Positions 1 through 8,614 of a stretch of DNA of 58,413 nt are shown piece after piece. Below the pieces are notes generated by a model that made no database searches, was not told the origin of the DNA, and saw only the letters and a program-made list of their open reading frames with translations. Every line of letters starts with the position of its first letter. The stretch's first letter is position 1. The translations under genes were made by a program, and so were the position numbers. This stretch comes from an uncultured Aquimarina sp. (GTDB lineage: Bacteria > Bacteroidota > Bacteroidia > Flavobacteriales > Flavobacteriaceae): the NCBI GenBank assembly GCA_947489195.1, contig CANLCT010000026.1, positions 1-58,413 on the forward strand, in the 5' to 3' direction.

Positions 1-50
1 TCATAGCATACTAAAACTTGAAGAACTATTACCTGGGTATTAGTAAAAAT

Positions 51-743
51 CTAAAACGTAGTTGCTCGGACGGTTACTTCCCATTTCCATAAATTATATA
101 TAAACTCCTGCTTAAAATTATGATATGAATCATGTATCTCGTCAAAAACAAAAACTACTTTAGTTCCATTTTCTTTACAGTAATTTATGAGTTTTGTAAT
201 ATAATTTCTTTTTAATTCAGAACTTAAAAAAGAACTTTCTCCAGGATTTTCCAAAAGACAGTTTACTGTCATTACATGTATGGGTTTATATAAAAAACTA
301 AAGTCGTCTTCTTTTAAGGTATTATAATTAAAAACACTCCCTGAGCAGTTTTCAACATAGTTAATATCATCAAAGTATTGTTTTACTAAACTTGTAAATG
401 GAGAAGCTACAATTATTAAATATTCGTTTTCAGATGTATTTCTATCTTCAATAAACCTACTTATGGTATTAATAATGGAGTAACTTTTACCTTGACCTAC
501 AGCAGCATTAATAACTACTGTATTTTTTACTTTGAGTTGAATTTCTTTTTGTAGAGCATCGTTTATATAACCCTTATTATTAGGTTCAATAATTATTTTA
601 GCACCATTATTATCTATTACAAATTCATCTGATTTAATAGTCTTTCCATATTTATCAATTTTAGTAGTAAAATCTTCAGGATTAACTTCTTTAAATTCAA
701 TTGGGTAGTCCTTAAAAATGTCTTTATCAATCTTTAGTTCCAT
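51..743 (-). pseudogene. DEAD/DEAH-type ATPase/helicase fragment with an in-frame stop
   Basis: This 230-residue protein carries a Walker A motif (GQGKS, residues 83-87) and a Walker B/DEIH box (residues 201-204), the first half of a superfamily 2 helicase or related ATPase. Family members normally continue for several hundred residues with motif III (an SAT/ATF-like motif) and a second RecA domain. Here the protein stops at a TAG (51-53) immediately after an ATTF-like string. The same frame stays open beyond the TAG for the remaining 16 codons to the window edge, with a plausible hydrophobic sequence. I therefore read it as a gene broken by a nonsense mutation, or truncated. It could instead be a genuine short protein. 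It lies 60 bp downstream of the integrase stop on the same strand, as cargo of the putative island. The specific function is unknown. Confidence 0.55.
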
Positions 744-803
744 AAATAATAACCTTAGCTGTATTGTAAAATAACAATATACAATACAACTTAGGCATTA
801 AAA

Positions 804-2006
804 TCATTTCAGTTTAGATTTTAGCTTTTGCATTTGAATGCTGACTTTCTTCTGAACAACCTCCCCATAACTATCCTGTGTTACACTCATTTTAGAATGT
901 CCTAACAGTTTAGAGACAATTTCCATAGGAACATCATTATAAAGTAATACAGTAGTAGCAAATGTCTTTCTAGCAATATGATGAGTTAGCTTCTTGTTAA
1001 TGCCTAAAACCTCAGCAATTTCTTTCATATAAGAATTAAACTTTTGATTTGAGATTTTAGGTAATAGAGCTTCCTCAGTTCTGTACTTATCTAATATAGC
1101 TTTTGCTTGAGGGAGTAGAGGAACTGAAATAAGCTCATTTGTCTTTTGCCTAGTCATTTTAATCCAAGTATTACCATCAAACTCCTTGACTAAATGGTTG
1201 GCTTGCAAATTTGACATTTCAGTATAGGCTAAGCCAGTATAACAGCAAAACACAAATAAGTCTTTCACTTTTTGAAGCCTTTTTTGACTGAAATTATGGT
1301 TTTCAAGTAGTTTTAGTTCTTGAGTTGATAAGTAAACAATCTTAGTTTTATGCTTCTTATTTTTATACAGGTTAAAAGGGTCTCGTTGCAAATAATTTTC
1401 AGCTATTGAAAACTGAATGATTTTCTTAAGCCTTTGCATACTCCTGTAAATAGTAGCTTGTCTTAACTTTTTTTCAGTTTTCCAATAATATTCCAAGTCC
1501 TTTATAAACTTTAAATCAAGTTGTTTTAGCTTAATATCAGACCTATTGTAATTATGTTTGATGAACTCAGCTACTTTTCTTCTACTTTCAATATATCTAC
1601 TCCAAGAGAGTTCATTAAAATCTACACCAATTAGCTTTTTAGTCTTTTCGTTATGTAAATCATAAGCTCCCAAAAGCGTAATTTCCTCTTTAGAATCTTC
1701 TCCTTTAAATTTTCTGTAAATATCATCTACATCAAATTCATTAGGTAGGATTTGAAGCATTAAAAAAGCCTCATTAATCTTTTGACTAATAAGGCTCAGT
1801 TGGCTATTGATGATGTTATTTTCCTTGTTTGGGGGTTTAGCTTTTTGTTCTTTGCTTTTCCAAATATTTGGGTTTATAAATATCCCTGTAGAAAATTGTT
1901 TTCTTTTTTTATTATATGTGATTCTACACTTCATAGGACATTTTCCTTTTTGATTTATTTTGACTTTATCTATATAAAATAGAATATGTAATTTATATGA
2001 TATCAT
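804..2006 (-). CDS. Tyrosine-type site-specific integrase
   Basis: This 400-residue protein has the domain order of Bacteroidota integrases: an N-terminal arm-binding domain (about 1-95, with the typical CPMKCRITYNKKRKQFSTG string), a SAM-like core-binding domain (about 115-215) and a C-terminal catalytic domain. Catalytic residues visible are Lys288, His343 and Arg346 (HxxR), His370 in LLGH, and the nucleophile Tyr380. The first conserved arginine is replaced by Ala260 (TGLAYTE instead of TGLRxxD), a variation I recall in other Bacteroidota integrases, so it does not by itself imply inactivity. The ATG at 2006 is chosen because the arm-binding domain begins right after it. The position about 660 bp from the 3' end of tRNA-Arg suggests that the tRNA is its attachment target. 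It is transcribed away from the tRNA, towards the helicase fragment. Confidence 0.9.
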   Translation of the reverse strand: MISYKLHILFYIDKVKINQKGKCPMKCRITYNKKRKQFSTGIFINPNIWKSKEQKAKPPNKENNIINSQLSLISQKINEAFLMLQILPNEFDVDDIYRKFKGEDSKEEITLLGAYDLHNEKTKKLIGVDFNELSWSRYIESRRKVAEFIKHNYNRSDIKLKQLDLKFIKDLEYYWKTEKKLRQATIYRSMQRLKKIIQFSIAENYLQRDPFNLYKNKKHKTKIVYLSTQELKLLENHNFSQKRLQKVKDLFVFCCYTGLAYTEMSNLQANHLVKEFDGNTWIKMTRQKTNELISVPLLPQAKAILDKYRTEEALLPKISNQKFNSYMKEIAEVLGINKKLTHHIARKTFATTVLLYNDVPMEIVSKLLGHSKMSVTQDSYGEVVQKKVSIQMQKLKSKLK

Positions 2007-2106
2007 TGATCTATCTGTTTGATTGTTAATGAAAAATGAAAACCTTTTTATAGGTGTTTATAGATTTTCTCTACTTTTAGTTTTATTAATCTTAAATTTT
2101 AATAGA

Positions 2107-2436
2107 ATGGGGAAATTTGTTATTTCTAAAAGAACCAATGGAGAGTTTCAGTTTAACCTAAAAGCTGATAATGGTCAAGTAATATTAACTAGTGAAGGAT
2201 ATTCTTCAAAAGCAGGTTGTGAAAATGGTATTTCATCAGTAAAAACTAACTCTCAGGATGACTCTAAATTTGATAAAAAGACATCGTCTAATGGAAAGCC
2301 GTATTTCAATTTGAAAGCTAGTAATGGACAAATTATAGGTACTAGTGAGATGTATGAAAGTACAAGTGGAAGAGATAATGGTATTGCATCTGTAAAGAGT
2401 AATGCTCCTTCAGCTTCTACAGAGGACTTATCATAA
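2107..2436 (+). CDS. YegP-like DUF1508 protein, two tandem repeats
   Basis: The protein has 110 residues when started at the ATG at 2107 (MGKFVISKR). The frame is open further upstream, but that extension is a non-conserved hydrophobic stretch, and YegP-family proteins begin with this kind of strand. Two repeats are visible, each with an NGxxxFNLKAxNGQxIxxSExY core followed by a GxxNGIxSVKxN segment, typical of DUF1508. The family is small and cytosolic, with a double-psi-like beta fold and no established biochemical role. It is divergent from the integrase and followed by a strong terminator. YegP-like genes occur widely in chromosomes and on islands, so it could be cargo of the putative element or a resident gene. 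Confidence 0.85.
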   Translation: MGKFVISKRTNGEFQFNLKADNGQVILTSEGYSSKAGCENGISSVKTNSQDDSKFDKKTSSNGKPYFNLKASNGQIIGTSEMYESTSGRDNGIASVKSNAPSASTEDLS

Positions 2437-2459
2437 AAAGACATTTATCTGCAATTATG

Positions 2460-2490
2460 AGGAACTCAAAACAAGGGTTCCTTATTTTTT
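2460..2490 (+). terminator. Intrinsic terminator after the YegP-like gene
   Basis: A 6-bp stem AGGAAC (2460-2465) pairs with GTTCCT (2477-2482) across an 11-nt loop and is followed by a T-rich tract. It starts 23 bases after the stop codon of the YegP-like gene. Confidence 0.75.
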
Positions 2491-2508
2491 TACGACCAGT
2501 TTAGAAAA

Positions 2509-2540
2509 TGGGGTACTTTTTGAAAAAGTGGGGTACTTTT
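2509..2540. repeat. Tandem TGGGGTACTTTT repeats around a palindrome
   Basis: The 12-mer TGGGGTACTTTT occurs at 2509-2520 and again at 2529-2540, 20 bp apart. Between and overlapping them is the perfect palindrome ACTTTTT-G-AAAAAGT. The block sits between the island gene and the tRNA-Arg terminator. Such short-spaced direct repeats fit either integrase/excisionase arm sites or the remnant end of an IS21-like element, whose ends carry multiple short repeats. No transposase is present, so neither reading is proven. Confidence 0.4.
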
Positions 2541-2630
2541 AGGATGCCTAGAAATGTAAGTAAAGTGCTATTATAATAATTAAGGTATAATGAAGCTCTC
2601 TGTATAGTGTAGTTTAAGCTTCTATAAAAC

Positions 2631-2664
2631 AAAAAATCCCCACTAAATAAATAGTGAGGATTTA
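2631..2664 (-). terminator. Terminator of the tRNA cluster
   Basis: On the minus strand the arms AAATCC...CACT (2634-2644) and AGTG...GGATTT (2653-2663) form a hairpin interrupted by a single mismatched pair and ending in a run of T. It begins four bases after the end of tRNA-Arg and would end the Ser-Pro-Arg tRNA transcript. Confidence 0.75.
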
Positions 2665-2667
2665 AAG

Positions 2668-2741
2668 TGAGCCCTGAAGGATTCGAACCTTCGACCGCCT
2701 CCTTAGAAGGGAGGTGCTCTATCCAGCTGAGCTAAGAGCCC
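2668..2741 (-). tRNA. tRNA-Arg (anticodon TCT)
   Basis: A complete 74-nt cloverleaf. The acceptor starts GGGCTCT and pairs with AGGGCTC (with G-T wobbles), the anticodon stem CCTCC/GGAGG encloses the loop CTTCTAA, and the T arm is GGTTCGAATCC. The discriminator base is A and no CCA is encoded. It is the last gene of the tRNA transcript, and its 3' end faces the putative integrated element, making it the likeliest attachment site. Confidence 0.95.
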
Positions 2742-2770
2742 GTAGTTTTTATGTTTCTACGAAAACAGTG

Positions 2771-2845
2771 TCGGGGTGGCAGGATTCGAACCTGCGACCT
2801 CCTCGTCCCAAACGAGGCGCGATGACCGGGCTACGCTACACCCCG
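2771..2845 (-). tRNA. tRNA-Pro (anticodon TGG)
   Basis: A 75-nt cloverleaf. The acceptor CGGGGTG pairs fully with CACCCCG, the anticodon stem CCTCG/CGAGG encloses TTTGGGA, and the T arm is canonical. The discriminator is A and CCA is not encoded. It lies between tRNA-Ser and tRNA-Arg on the same strand. Confidence 0.95.
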
Positions 2846-2883
2846 AGGTGTAATTTATATGGATACAAAAGTAATAAAAATTG

Positions 2884-2967
2884 CGGAGAGACGGGGACTC
2901 GAACCCCGGCAGCACTTGCGCGCTGACAGATTAGCAATCTGCTCCATTACCACTCTGGCACCTCTCC
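2884..2967 (-). tRNA. tRNA-Ser (anticodon GCT)
   Basis: An 84-nt class II tRNA with a long variable arm. The acceptor GGAGAGG pairs with TCTCTCC (one G-T), the anticodon stem CAGAT/ATCTG flanks a loop with GCT, and the discriminator is G as usual for serine tRNAs. It is the first tRNA of the cluster, about 50 bases downstream of a good promoter element. Confidence 0.95.
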
Positions 2968-3388
2968 AAAAAAATCTATCTTGATAAAGAACGTTAACAC
3001 TTCTTGCGAAGCGGTTGCAAATTTAATCTATTATTGGAATTACACGAAGAAAAAAACACTTTTTTTCTATTTTTTTTTTAACCTCCTGTAAATTAACAAA
3101 ATGTAGTTACTGTTTTTTTTATGAAGCTTAAAAACTACTACTTAAGGCACTATATTTATTAGATCTTAAATACCAAAAACCAATCAGAGGTGATAATTAA
3201 CTAGAAAAAGGATTCAAATAAATCATCTCTTCCTTGGTTAAGTACCATTTATTTTTTTCAAATTGCATCAAACCAAAAAAGAAAATGGTACCATAAAATA
3301 TAAATTTTACACATAATAGATAAAATCAAAATGAGTTCTCTCTGTATTATGCAATAGTTTTTATATTTTGCAGCCAAACAACCAATTT
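2968..3388. other. Divergent intergenic region, tRNA cluster / secreted protein
   Basis: These 421 bases separate tRNA-Ser (minus) from the secreted protein gene (plus). Apart from the tRNA promoter at 3018-3025 they are AT-rich with long T runs near 3060-3120. A candidate -7 element TATATTTTGC sits at 3362-3371, only about 20 bases before the ATG at 3389. No open reading frame or RNA gene was recognised. Confidence 0.5.
3018..3025 (-). promoter_or_regulatory. -7 element of the tRNA operon promoter
   Basis: The minus strand reads TAAATTTG followed by C, an exact match to the Bacteroidota -7 consensus TAnnTTTG. It is about 50 bases upstream of tRNA-Ser. I see no clear -33 TTG at standard spacing. 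Confidence 0.6.
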
Positions 3389-4987
3389 ATGAAAATCTAC
3401 TTTTTATTTGTTTTTAGTTTATACGCACTAGCTGTTATTGCCCAAAAACCAGTTATTACTGATGATTTTAGTTTATCAGTAGGTAATAAATACAAACGAG
3501 TAACCGGAATTGATGAATTTCACTTTAGCCATAATCAAAAATTATTATCACTAAAAAAGTTGAAAAAAGGCTTTATTTTAGAACGTTACAATTTAAATGA
3601 CTTATCTAAAAAACCTAAAAACACAAGCTTTACAGACAAAGGTACTTTTGTAAGCGTAATGCAATTAAAAGACTCTGTATGGGTGTATTACAGACAGAAA
3701 AATAAATTACTAGCACAAAAGCTTCGTATTAGTCAAAATACAATTGAAAAACCTGTTACTATTATTGATTCTGAAGATGATATTGCAGATGACTTTGGAT
3801 TTTCTGGACGTTTTGGTTATGAAGCTGGAGGAAGAGTTAATGCTTTTGCTATAAAAAAATCGGTTGATGAATCTAAATTTTTGATTTTGCATCGAAAAAA
3901 AGAAAAATCTAATGAAAGTGGTAAGGCCAAAAATATGATTGAAATACAAATATACAATGCCGACATGAGTTTAGATTGGAAGCGTGTTATGGAAATCCCC
4001 TATTTTTTTAAACAAGTCAACACCGATGACTTTATGGTTGACCATAATGGAAATTTCTTTGTATTGGCCTCAAAATTTGAAAAAGAAAGAGTATCTGTAG
4101 GTAAACGAAATAAATTGGATACCGATTTTCATATGGAATTGTTTAAAGCTTCAAAAGATAATGAAGAATGGACCATTAGTCAATTAGATACCGACTACCC
4201 TATTGAAGATGCTGTGTTATACGCTTCAGGAAAAAATGAACCTATCGCAATTGGCTTTTTTGGAGATGAAGACTTTAAAGGTCAGATTGTAGGAGCTTTT
4301 GTTGCTAAACTTGATGGCAAGGAAAATATAAAACCTGTTTTACACCGCATTCCAAATGATACTTTAGTTACATACGAAAACAGAAGACAAAGCCAAATAT
4401 CAAGAGGGAAAAGAGGCCAGGATGATTTATATGATTTAGAAAAAATTCATATAAATAAAATTATTGCTAATCCCGATGGTAGCTACGCTATTTTTGCAGA
4501 GCAACGCTATGTGTTGCAATCATCTAGTTACATAAATGGAGTAAATCACATTTATTACACCAGTTACTATCGTAATGCATATGGATGCAAAATTGATGGA
4601 TCAGGAAATCTAAACTGGTTTAATCAATTGCCAAAAAACCAAATGGGTCTTAAAGGCAAACAGAGCATGTCATATGCCCACCAATATTTTAATGGTAATC
4701 ACTACATTTTATGCTGGGATAAATTTAAAAACCTTCGAAAGTCTATAGGAGATTTTGCGCAACAATTAGTAATGAATAAACAAGGTTATATGTTTATGTC
4801 TGCTTATCGTGTTAACGACCTTACTGGTAAAGTGGATAAGCTTCCTGTACTTAATGCAAATGAAGTTGGCAAACACCGTCTTTCTCATTTCGAAATGGGA
4901 AAAGTAGTGCCAATTAGCAATAATGATTTAGTTATTCAAGGACATTATGGATCAAAAAGCTATTTATTTCGCTTACGCGGAAAATAA
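3389..4987 (+). CDS. Secreted protein of unknown function
   Basis: The protein has 532 residues from the ATG at 3389, which directly opens a Sec signal peptide (MKIYFLFVFSLYALAVIAQ); the open frame extends seven codons upstream to a TTG, which I reject. The mature part is beta-rich with repeated short blocks of the type F/Y-x-V-x-A-x-K-x-D, suggesting a propeller-like or repeated beta-sheet fold, but I recognise no named domain, catalytic motif or T9SS sorting tail. No transmembrane segments follow the signal peptide, so a periplasmic or surface location is likely. It appears monocistronic, between the tRNA cluster and a PhyH-type gene 75 bp downstream. No function is assigned. Confidence 0.8.
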   Translation: MKIYFLFVFSLYALAVIAQKPVITDDFSLSVGNKYKRVTGIDEFHFSHNQKLLSLKKLKKGFILERYNLNDLSKKPKNTSFTDKGTFVSVMQLKDSVWVYYRQKNKLLAQKLRISQNTIEKPVTIIDSEDDIADDFGFSGRFGYEAGGRVNAFAIKKSVDESKFLILHRKKEKSNESGKAKNMIEIQIYNADMSLDWKRVMEIPYFFKQVNTDDFMVDHNGNFFVLASKFEKERVSVGKRNKLDTDFHMELFKASKDNEEWTISQLDTDYPIEDAVLYASGKNEPIAIGFFGDEDFKGQIVGAFVAKLDGKENIKPVLHRIPNDTLVTYENRRQSQISRGKRGQDDLYDLEKIHINKIIANPDGSYAIFAEQRYVLQSSSYINGVNHIYYTSYYRNAYGCKIDGSGNLNWFNQLPKNQMGLKGKQSMSYAHQYFNGNHYILCWDKFKNLRKSIGDFAQQLVMNKQGYMFMSAYRVNDLTGKVDKLPVLNANEVGKHRLSHFEMGKVVPISNNDLVIQGHYGSKSYLFRLRGK

Positions 4988-5062
4988 AGCATTGCAAGAA
5001 AATGTACTCCATTAATTGTATTTTTTATTACAGCTTAACCTGTTTGATTAATTTACCTTAGC

Positions 5063-5782
5063 ATGAGTTTCGAAATAAAAAAAGCTGAATTAGCAAAAAA
5101 TGGTTATGCTATTTTAGAACATTTTTATAATAATAAAGAAGTAACTGCACTAATTAATTGTATTAATCATTCAATTAATAATGATAATCGTAGGTTTACT
5201 AAAACCAAAGATGTCATAGCCATTAGACAATTGATTAATGATATTCCCGAATTAAAAAAAATCCTGTTTAATAATCCTATTAAAATATTACTTTCAACAT
5301 TATTTAAAACAAATTATTTTTTAACAAAAGCCATTTATTTTGATAAACCAAAAGAATCTAATTGGTTTGTAGCCTTCCATCAAGATTTAAGTATTTCTGT
5401 TGATAAAAAAGTAACCTTAAAAAATTATAAAAATTGGACTTATAAAAAAGAACAATATGGAGTACAACCTCCAATTGCTATTTTAGAAGATACTGTAACT
5501 CTTAGAATTCATTTAGATGATACAAATCAATACAATGGTGCATTAAAAGTTATTCCAAAATCTCATTTAAATGGAATTCTTAGAAATGAATCAAAAGATT
5601 GGAATACAAGTAACCAATACGTTTGTGAAGTTAATAAAGGAGGTTTAATGATAATGAAACCTCTTACAATACACGCTTCAAACAAAACAACCAATTTTAA
5701 ACAAAGAAGAGTAATACATTTAGAGTTTAACACAAAACAGTTAGAACCGTCTTTAAATTGGCTTGAATATTCCAAAATATAG
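5063..5782 (+). CDS. Phytanoyl-CoA dioxygenase (PhyH)-family Fe(II)/2-oxoglutarate oxygenase
   Basis: This 239-residue cytosolic protein has the metal-binding facial triad of the family: His106 and Asp108 in FHQDLS, and His204 in TIHAS. An arginine pair at 215-216 lies where the 2-oxoglutarate carboxylate is bound. Family members hydroxylate unactivated carbons using O2 and 2-oxoglutarate; substrates range from phytanoyl-CoA to small metabolites and amino acids, so the substrate here is open. The size is normal. It is convergent with the EamA exporter gene and separated from it by only 26 bases, with no obvious terminator. The neighbours give no pathway clue. Confidence 0.85.
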   Translation: MSFEIKKAELAKNGYAILEHFYNNKEVTALINCINHSINNDNRRFTKTKDVIAIRQLINDIPELKKILFNNPIKILLSTLFKTNYFLTKAIYFDKPKESNWFVAFHQDLSISVDKKVTLKNYKNWTYKKEQYGVQPPIAILEDTVTLRIHLDDTNQYNGALKVIPKSHLNGILRNESKDWNTSNQYVCEVNKGGLMIMKPLTIHASNKTTNFKQRRVIHLEFNTKQLEPSLNWLEYSKI

Positions 5783-5808
5783 TACACAACTCTCAATAAA
5801 CTTAATTG

Positions 5809-6705
5809 TTAAGCCCTTGATTTATTTGAATTAATAAAATAAACCCCCAGCAATAATATAAAAGCAGCAAGCAGTAATTGGTACGAAATAGCTTCATTCA
5901 ATATATACCAGCCTAAAACAAGAGCAATAACCGGATTTACATAACCTGAGGTAGCAACTTTTTCAGGTGAAACGCTTCGTAATAAATAATTAAATGCAGT
6001 AAAAGCGACAATGCTACCAAAAAAAGTAAGTAAATACATTGAAAACTTTACTTGTGGCGTCCATTGCGAAAATGATAAATGTGTTTCCCCAAATAGAAAA
6101 CTAGCTAATAATAAAAATAAGCCTCCAGTAAGCATTTGTATTCCAGTATCTAACAATGATTTTTTAGGAAAACTTCGTTTAGACACAAAAATACTCGCAA
6201 AACTCCAGCTTAAAATACAGGTAAAAATCATTAAAATCCCAATCAAACTCCCCGAGGTATAACTCACACCTTGTTCGGTAACCAATATAGTAACTCCAAC
6301 AATACCCAAACTAATTCCAATAATAGATTTTAATTGAATTTTTTGTTGGTACATCACATTCATCAAAAGTAATATCACCAAAGGTTGTATGGCTACTAGT
6401 AAAGAGGCAAAACCACTATCTACATATTTTAATGCCCACACAAATACTCCATTTCCATAGGTTATAAACAAAAATCCGGCTATTATTGAGTTTAAAATTT
6501 CCTTTTTACGAATCCCTTTTGTGTATCCTAAAAAACTCGAAATAATTAGTAATAAAGCACCCGCTATTATAAAACGAATACTAGCCAAATAAAATGGTGC
6601 TATTTGCGAAACAGCAATTTTGTTTAACAAGTAAGTTGATCCCCAAATAACATAAATAGCAAAAAATGCGAGTACTATTAAAAAAGTTTTTTTAGTAAAA
6701 TTCAT
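5809..6705 (-). CDS. EamA/DMT-superfamily permease
   Basis: This 298-residue membrane protein has about ten hydrophobic helices arranged as two EamA repeats. The first begins with the typical FAIYVIWGSTYLLNKIA helix, and the second repeat contains a long loop before SFLFGETHLSFSQW. EamA proteins of the RhaT/YdcZ type export or import metabolites such as amino acids and nucleosides across the inner membrane; the substrate cannot be read from sequence. It lies 11 bases downstream of the DUF2461 gene on the same strand, so the two are probably co-transcribed. Confidence 0.9.
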   Translation of the reverse strand: MNFTKKTFLIVLAFFAIYVIWGSTYLLNKIAVSQIAPFYLASIRFIIAGALLLIISSFLGYTKGIRKKEILNSIIAGFLFITYGNGVFVWALKYVDSGFASLLVAIQPLVILLLMNVMYQQKIQLKSIIGISLGIVGVTILVTEQGVSYTSGSLIGILMIFTCILSWSFASIFVSKRSFPKKSLLDTGIQMLTGGLFLLLASFLFGETHLSFSQWTPQVKFSMYLLTFFGSIVAFTAFNYLLRSVSPEKVATSGYVNPVIALVLGWYILNEAISYQLLLAAFILLLGVYFINSNKSRA

Positions 6706-6716
6706 TCAATTTTTTG

Positions 6717-7403
6717 CTAGTCTTTCAATAAAGAAACTCCATTTAAATCAGTAGTAAGCACATCACTCATATAATCAAAATAAGGGCGTAATAATTCAAA
6801 GCATTTAACTACTTTGGATGAAAAATTGGTAGCTATTATTTCTTTATCAGTAAATTTTTTTTCAAAAAAGAAGGACTTATTTTTAATTAAATCAATAGCA
6901 TGATGCTCTTTCGAAAATCCTTTTGGAGCAGTTTTAACTTGAGAATACGGTACAAATTCAGATCCATAAACCTTTGAAAAATCTTGATCAGTCATAATGG
7001 CTCTAATTTCCTGATCATCCATTTCAAATTCTTTCCGAATACGTAATAAATCGGCTGGATTAGGCCCAAAAAAACCACCACCTAAATATGTATTCCCTGG
7101 TTCAACATGTAAAAAATAGCCTCCACGTAGTGCAGCCCCTTCCCTACTAAAACTAATTGATCGATTAGTTTTAAAAGGTGTTTTATCCTTACTAAAACGA
7201 ATATCTTTATAAATACGAAAAACCTTCATTTTTTCGATATGATCCGTTTTATTTAACCCTTCCAAAATTTCTGCTCCAAACAAATTTTTAAAGTCGTTAT
7301 CCAGCTTTTTAAAAGTGGGCTTATTAACCTCAAACCACTCACGGTTATTATTTTCTTTAAGCTCATTTAAAAAATTAAGTAAATCTATAGCTACTCCTGC
7401 CAT
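6717..7403 (-). CDS. DUF2461 (TIGR02453-like) protein
   Basis: The protein has 228 residues and no signal peptide. The family signature is visible: an N-terminal FLxxLxxNNxREWF motif, then KVFRIYKDIRFSKDKTPFKTN and GYFLHVEPGNTYLGGGFFGP. This family is widespread in bacteria and fungi. Its biochemical function is not established. It is the first gene of a probable two-gene unit with the EamA permease and is divergent from cysE across about 400 bases. Confidence 0.9.
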   Translation of the reverse strand: MAGVAIDLLNFLNELKENNNREWFEVNKPTFKKLDNDFKNLFGAEILEGLNKTDHIEKMKVFRIYKDIRFSKDKTPFKTNRSISFSREGAALRGGYFLHVEPGNTYLGGGFFGPNPADLLRIRKEFEMDDQEIRAIMTDQDFSKVYGSEFVPYSQVKTAPKGFSKEHHAIDLIKNKSFFFEKKFTDKEIIATNFSSKVVKCFELLRPYFDYMSDVLTTDLNGVSLLKD

Positions 7404-7810
7404 GTCCTATCTTTTAATATGAAAGTATTACTACAAAAGAACGTCTACTCTCATCTAGTTTTAATGAGTTAAAACTACAATTTTAAAAATGATTAAAAGC
7501 ATCTAAACATGACAAGTTTATTTAACAAAGATTATGCATTAAAAAATCTACTTCATCTATGCCCTACTGCAAATACTAACGTTAAACTGTATTTTTTAAT
7601 TTAACCATAGGATGCTATACTTAAATTAAAAAAAAACTAGTATTTATTGTATATCACATACTCATAACGAAGTTATAACGTATAATCGGAGTTTAATTAA
7701 ACCTTAAAAAACAAGAATCATTTTTTTTGATTTTATGCAAGTCCTAGAAAAAATGCTTCTCCTATAAGTGATTAAATAAGTATATTTACCCTCATAAGAT
7801 TACCAAACTA
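7404..7810. other. Divergent intergenic region, DUF2461 / cysE
   Basis: About 407 AT-rich bases hold the promoters of the two divergent units. A near-consensus -7 element, TATATTTAC, ends about 20 bases before the cysE ATG (around 7782-7790). I found no long open frame, no recognisable riboswitch and no strong hairpin. Confidence 0.4.
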
Positions 7811-8614
7811 ATGAATCCATTAAAAACCGCTGTAATAAAGCAAATTGAATCTCAAAAAAAAGATTTAAATCTACCCATTCGTTTAAAGGAACGTACTGAA
7901 TACTTTACTTCATTACTTTTTGAAACACTTTTTGACACTGAAGCATCAGTCGAAACCAATATTGATAAATTAGCAGAAACCTTTGATGAATTAGTCGATT
8001 TAGCCTGCTGGAAACACGATAAATCTTGTGGTGAAATTTGGATGGATTACTTAGGTACTTTTCCAAGTATTTTAAATAAATTACAACTAGACGCTAAAGC
8101 TTTTTTGGATAGTGACCCAGCAGCTAATTCTATTGAAGAAGTTTACTTAGCTTATCCTGGATTTTTTGCTATTGCTGTATATCGATTTAGTCATGAATTA
8201 TATATAATGGGGCTCCCTTTAGTACCTCGTTTAATGACCGAATATGCTCACAGGTTGACAGGAACTGAAATCAATGCGGGTGCTCAAATTGGAGATTCTT
8301 TTTTTATTGATCATGCCACAGGTACTATTATTGGAGAAACAGTCATTATAAAAAATAACGTAAAAATCTATCAAGGAGTTACCCTTGGCGCAAAATATGT
8401 TACGCGTGATTTAAAAGGCTTAAAACGACACCCTACCGTTGAAGATAATGTAATCATTTATGCCAATGCTACCATTTTAGGAGGCGACACTGTAATTGGA
8501 GCCAATAGTATTATTGGCGGAAATGTTTGGTTAACCAAATCTGTTCCTGAAAACTCAGTAATATCAAACACAAAAGAAGTAAAAATTAAAACTGCGAGTG
8601 ATTATGACAAATAG
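7811..8614 (+). CDS. cysE: Serine O-acetyltransferase
   Basis: Transfers acetyl from acetyl-CoA to L-serine, giving O-acetylserine for cysteine synthesis. The 267-residue protein has an N-terminal helical domain (about 1-145, with AYPGFFAIAVYRFSHELY) and a C-terminal left-handed beta-helix of hexapeptide repeats (about 155-260) with GAQIGDSFFIDHATG and YQGVTLGAK. The catalytic-region string reads DHATG rather than the more usual DHGTG. The last eleven bases overlap cysM, so the two steps of cysteine synthesis are translationally coupled. Confidence 0.93.
   Translation: MNPLKTAVIKQIESQKKDLNLPIRLKERTEYFTSLLFETLFDTEASVETNIDKLAETFDELVDLACWKHDKSCGEIWMDYLGTFPSILNKLQLDAKAFLDSDPAANSIEEVYLAYPGFFAIAVYRFSHELYIMGLPLVPRLMTEYAHRLTGTEINAGAQIGDSFFIDHATGTIIGETVIIKNNVKIYQGVTLGAKYVTRDLKGLKRHPTVEDNVIIYANATILGGDTVIGANSIIGGNVWLTKSVPENSVISNTKEVKIKTASDYDK

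Larger units (their letters stand above)
1..2667. mobile_element. Probable right end of an integrated genomic island next to tRNA-Arg
   Basis: A tyrosine integrase (804-2006, minus), a DEIH-box ATPase fragment and a small YegP-like gene lie directly beside the 3' end of tRNA-Arg (2668, minus strand). Integrases of this class often use tRNA 3' ends as attachment sites, so the tRNA is the natural chromosomal boundary. The genes to the right of the tRNAs are ordinary chromosomal genes. No second copy of the tRNA 3' end is visible inside the window, so the other end of the element, if there is one, lies to the left of base 1. The element boundary is inferred, not seen. Confidence 0.4.

Noticed and set aside
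804..2006. Integrase as an inactive pseudogene because of the missing first Arg
   Set aside because: The frame is full length with all other catalytic residues, and I recall Bacteroidota integrases carrying similar replacements.
2714..2926. Plus-strand open frame of 70 codons across the tRNA cluster
   Set aside because: It lies over tRNA-Arg, tRNA-Pro and tRNA-Ser on the opposite strand and is an artefact of the conserved tRNA sequences.
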